From: Desulfobacterales bacterium
GTDB lineage: Bacteria; Desulfobacterota; DSM-4660; Desulfatiglandales; JALVZP01
Assembly (NCBI GenBank): GCA_027064285.1
Contig: JAMOPX010000188.1
Coordinates: forward strand, 1-8,001
Reading direction: 5' to 3'
Length of the DNA stretch: 8,001 nucleotides
Shown here: one piece after another, positions 1 through 6,700 of the stretch
Position numbering within the stretch: position 1 is the stretch's first letter
How the letters are laid out: each line of letters begins with the position of its first letter
Notes under the pieces: generated by a model
Told to the model about the DNA's origin: nothing
Database searches by the model: none
The model's input: the letters and a program-made list of their open reading frames with translations, nothing else
Position numbers and translations under genes: made by a program

Positions 1-487
1 TTAAAAAATTTGAGTCCAGGCAATGGCATCCTAAAGGAATTTGGGAAAAGGAACAGATTTTTTCATCTAAAGAAGTGACAAAGAGAAATGGACAAAACCA
101 CCACCAGTCATGTAAGTGTACCACAAATGGAATTTTTTCTTGTATTGCTATTTCTATAAGACCAGCACCAAGTCCCTGAAGGGCATGAAAATGGATAATA
201 TCAGGAGAGGTTTTATATAAAAATTCCTGAAAATATTTATTGGCCAGCTCATTAAAATAATTTTCTTTTTTATTAGGATCTAAATAAGGAGTTATATTAA
301 AATGCCACCACGAATAATTAGGAGTTTCATCTATATATAGTTTTTCCTTTTTATCCTTTCGAGTGCCTGAAAATATAAAGACTCTATGGTTTTTGCTAAG
401 ATGATTGGCAAGGTCATTTACTATATTCACTGCTCCAGAAGAAAGCTCTTCTTTGCCAAAGAGACATATTACTTGAGCAATTCTCAT
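1..487 (-). CDS. Glycosyltransferase family 4 (group 1), N-terminal half, cut by window edge
   Basis: The ATG is at 487 and 162 codons are visible with no stop before the left edge; the C-terminal nucleotide-sugar binding domain lies outside. The protein opens with MRIAQVICLF and a Gly-rich turn (SSGAVNIVNDLA), then PDIIHFHALQGLGAG near residue 105 and HDWWWFCP near 126-133. Four cysteines (about residues 132, 145, 154, 156, the last two as CHC) match the HDYW-CP...C...C..C pattern of many GT4 enzymes of capsule, O-antigen or exopolysaccharide synthesis. By family it should be a cytoplasmic or membrane-associated GT-B retaining transferase moving a sugar from a nucleotide donor onto a growing glycan; donor and acceptor cannot be read. 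The start overlaps the stop of the 80-aa gene as ATGA, implying translational coupling, and AAAGG lies 11 bases upstream. Family call is firm, specificity unknown. Confidence 0.9.
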   Translation of the reverse strand, partial: MRIAQVICLFGKEELSSGAVNIVNDLANHLSKNHRVFIFSGTRKDKKEKLYIDETPNYSWWHFNITPYLDPNKKENYFNELANKYFQEFLYKTSPDIIHFHALQGLGAGLIEIAIQEKIPFVVHLHDWWWFCPFLFVTSLDEKICSFSQIPLGCHCLDSNFL

Positions 488-726
488 TTTTTTAACAGCC
501 TTTCTTTTAATAAAACCTGGATAGAATGATTTAAAATAGTATCATTAATATTCCACTTTGTTATAAAAGATTCCAATTTTTCTTCATTAGCAAGTTTTTC
601 CGAAAGTTCAATAAAAAATTCATCAAACCAGAATTCACTTCCATCATCTTTCCTTTTAATAAGAAAATGAAGTAAATTGGATATATATGCTTTTTGCTCA
701 AGGACAATATAATTTTTTTTATACAT
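484..726 (-). CDS. Unrecognised 80-aa protein inside the glycan operon
   Basis: I do not recognise this protein. It has 80 residues, no signal peptide and no membrane segment, is rich in Lys, Glu, Leu, Ile and Phe, and reads as mostly helical with a charged amphipathic middle (FDEFFIELSEKLANEEKLESF) and a basic tail (LLKERLLKK). It is probably a real gene: its ATG directly follows the stop codon of the upstream PIG-L/GT2 gene, an AAGGAAG Shine-Dalgarno sits 9 bases before the ATG inside the end of that gene, and its TGA overlaps the next gene's ATG. This zero-gap arrangement implies coupled expression with both transferases. It could be a small partner or adaptor for one of them, but nothing in the sequence shows a function. 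Confidence 0.72.
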   Translation of the reverse strand: MYKKNYIVLEQKAYISNLLHFLIKRKDDGSEFWFDEFFIELSEKLANEEKLESFITKWNINDTILNHSIQVLLKERLLKK

Positions 727-2451
727 TTAAAATAACTTCCTTATGTGAAAAAAAAGATTTTTCTTTTTAAGCTCTCCAATTTTTGCATCTTTTTCTTTAA
801 GTACCTTTTTTAAATCATTTACCTCCCAGCTAAGCTCTCCAATTCTCTCATCTCTTTCTTTAAGTACTTTTTTTAGATCATTTACCTCCCACGTAAGCTC
901 TCCGATTCTAGCATCCTTTTCTTTAAGCACCTTTTTTAAATCGTTTACTTCCCAGCTAAGCTCTCCAATCCTCTCATCTCTTTCTTTAAGTACCTTTTTT
1001 AAATCATTTACCTCCCACATAAGTTCCAGTCTAAACTTTTCCATATTAATCAGCATATCTATATTAAAATCAGAAAAATGCTTTAAGTAAAATTGTCGTC
1101 TGGCCTTTTCATGGGCTTTATTTCCGTGTCTTCCAGTAATAGTGGCCTGGCCAAAAATCCTATAAACAGCTACATCTTTTTCTAAGTAATTAAAAGTGCA
1201 AATCTTACCAAGTCGATAAAGCCAGTCCCAATCTTCAAAAATAAAGAAATTTTCATCAAAAGGTTCAACTTTCTCTATGATTTTCTTTGGAGCGAGAAAA
1301 GAGATTAATGGGATATAATTGGATAAAAAAAGTTTATCTAATATAAATGGGTTGCCTATATCATATAGATATTTTTGATTATCCCCATCATATACCCTGG
1401 TTTTTCCGTAGACTGGAAGATTATTCTTCAGACCTGCTATCAAAAGATCCGCAACACCATTTGGTAAGTAAATATCATCGTCATCTAAAAAACCAATCCA
1501 TTCTCCCCTGGAATTACTTAGACCAGTATTAGCTGCAGCAGACCTGCCTTTAGAAGGTTGAGAAATATACTGAGTGCTGTAAATCTTTCCTTTAAATTCT
1601 TCTATAATAAATTCTACATCCTGGCCACCGTCATTGACCACCACAGCTTCAATATAAGGATAGGTCTGATCAGCTATACTTTGTAAGGCCTCTTTTAAAA
1701 GATAAGGCCTATTTTTTGTGCGAATAATAATAGAAACCAGGGGAAAAGATAGAGGTAAAGAGGAAAGATAGTTTTCTCTTCTCAATAATATAAAAGGTGT
1801 TTGATCCTTTTCTAATTTCCAGAAACCTTCTGCATATTGTACATGAGAAGGAAGAGTAAGAGAACGACTGCGGTTTAAAGCCAGGGCGATTTCATGAAAG
1901 GGATGTTTTTTAATTTGAGATTTAAAAAATTTAATGGCCTTGATTTTATCCGTTGCACTCTTTGATATATCAATTAATTTATTTACTTCTCCCTGCCGGG
2001 AAATCTCATAAAGCCAGATCTCTCCTTTGAAATCTTGCTGCTTTAATTCTGCCCAGGTATAAAGGAGTATTTTTCTGTGGTCTGGATGAAATTCTAAAGG
2101 AGAGGGTAAAAAGACCGTTTTTGGAGCAACTTTTTTTATAATTTCATTAAATTTTTTTATAAACTCTCCAGAAGAGATATTTCTATCTGGTAAATCAAAG
2201 AAAAACCATTCACTGATACCTAAAAATTTAGCTGCTTCTATAAATTCTTTTTTTCTCTCTTCTTCATCTCCATAGAGTTCCCCTTTAGTAACCACAGCCA
2301 CAGAGATTTTTATATCCTGTTTTTTTGATGCCAATAAAATAGTTCCTCCCATCCCTATGGTCTCATCATCTGGATGGGGAGAGAGAATAAGCCATGGAGA
2401 TGGCGGAAGGTCAGATGGATGATAAGGTATTAAATCCTGCTCTTGTAGCAT
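727..2451 (-). CDS. PIG-L type deacetylase fused to GT2 glycosyltransferase, with C-terminal coiled-coil repeats
   Basis: I start at the ATG at 2451 (574 aa). An in-frame TTG at 2463 would add four residues but has no Shine-Dalgarno; the ATG has only a weak GGG. Residues 19-235 are a PIG-L/LmbE-like domain with the zinc motif PHPDDE (25-30) and HPDH (122-125), the family of Zn-dependent N-acetylglucosamine-type deacetylases. Residues 238-430 form a GT-A family 2 transferase: SIIIRTKNRP, VVNDGG (Asp274), the DDDD metal/nucleotide motif (323-326), and ED of FEDWDW (406-407) as the likely catalytic base. Residues 479-562 are four 21-aa repeats of three heptads each, predicted to oligomerise or dock the enzyme, and the end (FFHIRKLF) is basic-amphipathic. 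No signal peptide, so cytoplasmic. The fusion suggests successive sugar transfer and N-deacetylation in one glycan pathway; substrates are unknown. It is the first gene of the operon. Confidence 0.9.
   Translation of the reverse strand: MLQEQDLIPYHPSDLPPSPWLILSPHPDDETIGMGGTILLASKKQDIKISVAVVTKGELYGDEEERKKEFIEAAKFLGISEWFFFDLPDRNISSGEFIKKFNEIIKKVAPKTVFLPSPLEFHPDHRKILLYTWAELKQQDFKGEIWLYEISRQGEVNKLIDISKSATDKIKAIKFFKSQIKKHPFHEIALALNRSRSLTLPSHVQYAEGFWKLEKDQTPFILLRRENYLSSLPLSFPLVSIIIRTKNRPYLLKEALQSIADQTYPYIEAVVVNDGGQDVEFIIEEFKGKIYSTQYISQPSKGRSAAANTGLSNSRGEWIGFLDDDDIYLPNGVADLLIAGLKNNLPVYGKTRVYDGDNQKYLYDIGNPFILDKLFLSNYIPLISFLAPKKIIEKVEPFDENFFIFEDWDWLYRLGKICTFNYLEKDVAVYRIFGQATITGRHGNKAHEKARRQFYLKHFSDFNIDMLINMEKFRLELMWEVNDLKKVLKERDERIGELSWEVNDLKKVLKEKDARIGELTWEVNDLKKVLKERDERIGELSWEVNDLKKVLKEKDAKIGELKKKNLFFHIRKLF
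766..1017 (-). repeat. Four tandem 63-bp repeats encoding a 21-aa coiled-coil unit
   Basis: There are four head-to-tail 63-bp units inside the PIG-L/GT2 gene, bounded at 1017, 954, 891, 828 and 766. Each encodes WEVNDLKKVLK followed by a variable end. Units one and three end in ERDERIGELS; units two and four carry KDA (KDARIGELT, KDAKIGELK), giving a 126-bp higher-order ABAB period. Val3, Leu10 and Ile17 with Leu6 and Leu20 fall at heptad a/d positions, and 21 residues is exactly three heptads, so gain or loss of a unit keeps the coiled coil in register. DNA identity between units is high, which points to recent duplication. Confidence 0.95.
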
Positions 2452-2525
2452 ATACGAACCCAATTTTAATTAGTTTGGTATTAGTTCAGTTCAGCAAAAT
2501 GTGTTTTTTTGTCCTGAAAGTTAAA

Positions 2526-2554
2526 AGTATAAGCTACTAATGAAAAAGTAGCAA
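2526..2554 (-). promoter_or_regulatory. Probable sigma-70 promoter of the glycan operon
   Basis: On the minus strand, TTGCTA (2554-2549) is followed after exactly 17 bases by TATACT (2531-2526). Transcription would start near 2519, leaving a leader of about 68 bases before the ATG at 2451. It lies in the divergent gap ahead of the operon, where a promoter is expected. The -35 box matches TTGACA at four of six positions. Confidence 0.5.
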
Positions 2555-2556
2555 AT

Positions 2557-2569
2557 CCTTATCATAAGG
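2557..2569. promoter_or_regulatory. 13-bp palindrome in the divergent promoter region
   Basis: CCTTAT-C-ATAAGG is a perfect inverted repeat with one central base. It sits directly behind the -35 box of the minus-strand promoter and immediately before TATATT (2570-2575), a possible -10 box for the plus-strand CAP gene. A small dimeric regulator could control both directions from here. It could also be chance in AT-rich DNA; the regulator is not identifiable. Confidence 0.3.
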
Positions 2570-2593
2570 TATATTTTTTGCTAGGGTATTAAT

Positions 2594-3466
2594 ATGAAAC
2601 TCTCAGGATTAATCCCAAAATTTTTTCTTATCCTTGTTATTTTTATATGTTCAGGTAGCAATCTCCTTTTTGCAAAAGATATACATTTTTTTGATGTTCA
2701 AGAAAAGCTTCTAAATAGGATTAATGAGCTGCGAGCCCATCCAAGACTTACTGCTCAACAACTAGGACTTAATCCTTTAATAATTAACCAGACATGGCAG
2801 GGAATGGATTTTAGGGTTCCCTTTTATCAGGTTGAATTAAATGAAAATTTAACAAACATGGCAAAGGCACATATTATTGAGATGATTGAGAAGGAATATA
2901 TTGGTCATCAGTCAGATGTGGGAAATACTTTAGAGCAAAGAGCCAGATACTTTGGTTACAACGGTATTTTTAATGGTGAAAGTATTGCTGTATTTTGTTT
3001 TGAAAATTTTGTTTCTGTAGATAATGCAATTAATATTCTATGGACAGATATGGTCAAAGATGCCTTTTATCGTATATCTGCAGAAAGCGCACCTTTACTT
3101 TTCCCTTTGTATAAAGACCTTGGAGTTGCATTGGCAGGGACTCAAATAACTCTAAATGGAAATACTTATAATGCATATATTTTATGTATAGAATTTGGTA
3201 TTCCACAATTTTCTGGCTATTTTGTAGGAAGGATATACCACAATAAACCCTTACCTGAATATGGTATTTACAATTTAGAGATCAAGAGCTTTCAAGAAAA
3301 CAACCCCACATCTATTTATTCAATAAAAAATTTATTCTTAGATGGTAGCTTCTTTGTCCCCTGGGATGGTATTTCTGATCTCTGGATAGAAATTAATGAC
3401 AAAACAGGCTTATATCCTCCAGAAACAATCATTGTCTATACTCCAACCGTATATATTGAACTGTAA
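2594..3466 (+). CDS. Secreted CAP/SCP-domain protein with a beta-rich tail
   Basis: The protein has 290 residues. Residues 1-27 are a Sec signal peptide (hydrophobic FFLILVIFICSGSNLLFA, likely cut after Ala27), so it is exported. Residues 36-203 resemble the CAP (SCP/PR-1/antigen 5) fold: helix LLNRINELRAHP, VELNENLTNMAKAHIIEM, GHQSDVG (His105), RARYFGYNG, NGESIAV (Glu129, the GENIA-type motif) and a closing strand ending in IEFG. The second half of the usual His/Glu tetrad, normally a gHr-type motif near residue 155-160, reads DAFYRI, so the metal site seems incomplete. Residues 205-290 are beta-rich, possibly a carboxypeptidase-regulatory or Ig-like module. Bacterial CAP proteins are secreted, with mostly unknown roles. 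The ribosome site is poor (AGGG eight bases before ATG). The gene is monocistronic, divergent from the glycan operon. Confidence 0.78.
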   Translation: MKLSGLIPKFFLILVIFICSGSNLLFAKDIHFFDVQEKLLNRINELRAHPRLTAQQLGLNPLIINQTWQGMDFRVPFYQVELNENLTNMAKAHIIEMIEKEYIGHQSDVGNTLEQRARYFGYNGIFNGESIAVFCFENFVSVDNAINILWTDMVKDAFYRISAESAPLLFPLYKDLGVALAGTQITLNGNTYNAYILCIEFGIPQFSGYFVGRIYHNKPLPEYGIYNLEIKSFQENNPTSIYSIKNLFLDGSFFVPWDGISDLWIEINDKTGLYPPETIIVYTPTVYIEL

Positions 3467-3474
3467 AAATATTT

Positions 3475-3516
3475 CTTTGGTCAAATTTAACCATTGATGG
3501 TCAGATTTGACCAAGG
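3475..3516. promoter_or_regulatory. Two 16-bp palindromes 20 bp apart forming one long hairpin
   Basis: TGGTCAAATTTAACCA (3478-3493) and TGGTCAGATTTGACCA (3498-3513) are near-identical, each itself a palindrome of TGGTCA / TGACCA half-sites. Their 20-bp period is two helical turns, so two dimers would bind the same DNA face. The whole block also folds: 18-base arms 3477-3494 and 3497-3514 pair except for one A-C mismatch and one G-U. It begins nine bases after the CAP stop codon and could be a 3' hairpin or weak terminator, but no T-run follows. The half-sites resemble GntR/FadR-type TGGTC...GACCA operators; that likeness is inference only. Confidence 0.55.
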
Positions 3517-3745
3517 GAAATCCTGTTCTTTAAGTATTGACTTTGAGTTATTACTAATATACCAATTAACTCAATAAAACTAAAAGGATTAAAAATTTTC
3601 TTTTAAAAATTATAAGGTATAAACTTTGCATGGTCCATAATAGCCTTTTATCCAAAAGGCTATGTGTATAATGGTAAGGGCTAAAGAGCCTGAAGGTTAA
3701 GTTTTTTAAAACAATTTTATTTAATTTTTAAAGGAGGTTAGGTGT
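3517..3745 (+). promoter_or_regulatory. Upstream region and leader of the large surface-protein gene
   Basis: This non-coding stretch holds several signals. TTGAGTTA (3543-3550) and TAACTCAA (3567-3574) are perfect inverted arms of a 32-bp hyphenated palindrome. TTGACT (3537-3542) with TATACC (3558-3563) gives a weak promoter with a short 15-base spacer. ATAGCCTTTT (3640-3649) and AAAAGGCTAT (3654-3663) form a perfect 10-bp stem with a four-base loop. TATAAT (3667-3672) follows with no clear -35 box at the right distance, so which promoter is used is open. AAGGAGG (3731-3737), eight bases before the ATG, is a near-perfect Shine-Dalgarno and implies high translation. I could not match it to a known riboswitch. 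Confidence 0.45.
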
Positions 3746-6700
3746 ATGAAACGATTGAGATTTTGTATGGTGCCCATTGCAGCCACGCTTTTTGTGCTGC
3801 TGGCTATGTCTTTTGCATGGGCAAAAGTGGTTGATTTCAGGGCAAATGTAACGCCCACTGTGGTCAAGACAGGTGAAAAGGCCTATTTAGTTGTGGAACT
3901 TTTAAACGACCAAGGACAAGTTGATCCCTTTGGGTATCAGGAGGTTAGTGGGTTAGAAGTTGAGGTAGCGAGTTTATTGGGTGATATCCCAAATAATTAC
4001 AACTCTACCGTAAGCGCAGATGATAAAGGAGTTAAACTAGTAAGTATTGACTACTCTAATAAGCAACCTGGAACAGATACCATTTCTGTTACTTTAAAAG
4101 AAAGAATTGTGAACCAAGACACAGGAAATGAATATTGGCATGTTATTAAGAGCCAGAGATTTAATGTAACAATTCAGCAGGCTGAGAATACTGCAAAGAG
4201 TGTGGCAGTAACTGATATCTCTCTTCCACAGGCTACCGTAGAAGACGAAGGAAATTATGGAAATTATACAGATCAAAAATGTACTGATCTTAGTTCTACT
4301 AATTATGATGGGTGTATAGTTGAGGCAGGAAATCCTTTTATTATAAACTTAAGGGCATGTAAGGAAAATCCATATAATAGTACTACTCCTAATTGCACAA
4401 AAGTTACTACACAAAATTCTGATGTCTATGTATATTTAGTAGGCATGGGAAAAACTTACAAAAGTGAAAGTGGCAATTATGCGACTTCTTCAGACGTTTA
4501 TGAACTCAACGGCACATTTCAAAATGGAGTTGCATCTATTAGAGTGCCTGAAGGAACAGTTACAAAGGCTGGAGTGTATAAAATTTATATTAGCACTGAT
4601 GGAAAGAAAAATGATATTACAGGTGAAAATAAGGCAATAGAAAGAAGTAATTACTATGTAAAAATCTCTCCAAGAAAGGCTGCAAAAGTAAAAGTAGAAG
4701 TTAACGCAATTACTGCAGACCAGACAGGAAAGGCATGGTGCTGGTGGAACTCTACTAACGGAAACGGAAACCAGAGTTCTACAGTTGTAGCTAAATTGTT
4801 AGACCAATATGGTAATATTGCAGACAATTCAACTTTTGAAAGGGATACTGATAAAGTAACGATTAAGCTTAAATATAATAACTATAATATAGCAAGTTTT
4901 CAATTTAGTAAAAACAGTAATATGACTGACTCAGAAAACTTAAACTGCCAGGCAGCAAGTTCAAGTTTTAGGAGTATAAATAGTAATGATAGAGAAGAGC
5001 ATTCTTTAACAGTTAATCTGGATAGAAATGACTTAAATCTAGAGCAGGTTAATGAGTCCCTTCCTGTTAATGTATATGCAAATTATTTAGTTTTAAATGG
5101 TACTGCATTTAATGATATAAATAAATTCATGCCTACAGCTTCTGGTCTTATGAGTAATTCAACTATTAATCATATTATATTAACGGCAGGGAATCAAACT
5201 GCTGGTGGAATTAACGGAATTCAGATTATAACTACACTTGGCGGTACTACTGGTAAGCAACGCTTAAAATTCACTTTTTTTGGCACAAATGAGCAAAATG
5301 TACAAGTTAATAATACAGCCAATGGCACAATTGGCTCAGGAGACTTAGAGATTAATAATCTGGCAGCTGCATATGATGTTCTTAAAAAGAAAGCTTCTAA
5401 TAATAGCACTTGTGTCTGGTTAGAAGATGACACTGGACAGAAATACTTACCAAAGACTTGTACTCAGGTTAATGCTACTGCCTTTCTAGGTGCAGCAAAA
5501 CCAAGAGATATCAAAATCTATCAGATTAAGAGCTACCGTTATTTCCCAAATGGCACATCTCAAGTAGACTGGCATGAGGTAACAGGAGACATTACTCTTT
5601 CTGGTAATCCAGATGATGGAATTAAACTTACTCTAAAGGACTTTAATGCTACAATAGGAGGAGGAGATAACGGAACAAAGTTATATCTTGTTAAATCATT
5701 GCAGGATAATAATGCTACAGTAAACTCAACTGAGAAGTTTCCTGAATATACTGCAAGGGTAGTTGATCAATCCGGGAATTTTGCAAATGCGACCATGGAA
5801 GTTTCCTGTACTCATACAGACGATACGGTTTCTATTGGTAATGGAATAATACAATGGAAAGATCCTACACTCAGTGAAGCTACGTGTACATTTAAGTCAA
5901 AAGATTATGACTTGAGTAAACGCGTAACAATCCATTTTGATTGGTCAGCAGGACCTGATCACGTGAAGATTGATGTTCCAAGTGATTATGTATTGACCAA
6001 CTCAAAGGCTCCTTTAGTCCTTTCCTTACGCAAGGCAGATGATACTCCCTATGATGATACTGTTAATGGTAATTATACATTATACATTAGTGATCCTTCA
6101 CTAGTAAGGATTTATACTAATAGTTCTATGGATGACAGCTATGAGATAACTAATGGAGACTCAAAGATTAAATGGGACTCTAATGGTGAAGACACTATCT
6201 TTGTACGGAGCCTGGCATCAACAGGAGATGTTACAATTACAATTAAAAACAGCGCAGGAACAGTAACAGGAACTAAGACATTACATATTGTTGAAAAAGC
6301 ATCAGATATCCCAGTTACAGTAGGTAGCATAACTACTTCTCCAGAATCTCTAACACTAATGCAACAGGAAGAGGGAACTATTACAGCAACAGTTAAAGAT
6401 ACTGAAGGTAATCCTATATCTTCAACTGAGGTATCAGTAGATTCTGATAATACAGATATCGCCACTGTTTCTCCAGCTACCTGCACAACAGATGCAAATG
6501 GTCAGTGCACCTTTACTGTTACAGCAGGCACCACTCAAGGAACAGCACACATAACTCTAACTGCTCAAGGTCAGAGTGCAGTAGTAGATGTAGAAGTAAC
6601 AGAACAGCAGGCTCAGTGTGATGCTGACCATCTAAATCTCTGCACAACAGAGGAAGATTGTACTGGTGCTGGTGGTTACTGGTATGACGATGCTTGCCAT

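Noticed and set aside
766..1017. CRISPR-like array from the regular repeats
   Set aside because: The units are contiguous without spacers and encode an in-frame coiled coil.
1347..1532. Plus-strand 61-codon open frame
   Set aside because: It lies antisense within the GT2 domain, whose own frame carries all family motifs; no ribosome site and no recognisable protein features.
3475..3516. Plain intrinsic terminator for the CAP gene
   Set aside because: The stem is long but mostly A/T and no T-run follows; the internal direct repeat of palindromes fits an operator better, although termination is not excluded.
3600..3745. Cyclic-di-GMP (GEMM) or other known riboswitch in the surface-protein leader
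   Set aside because: A stem-loop and GGGCTAAAGAGCC are present, but the conserved GEMM core and other familiar aptamer signatures are not recognisable.
4094..4276. Minus-strand 60-codon frame
   Set aside because: Antisense shadow within the large surface-protein gene with no start signals; the same applies to the minus-strand frame at 5221-5433.
6139..6486. Minus-strand 115-codon open frame
   Set aside because: It is the mirror of the Ig-like region of the large surface protein; Ser/Val-rich composition follows from the antisense of its codons, and there is no promoter or ribosome site.
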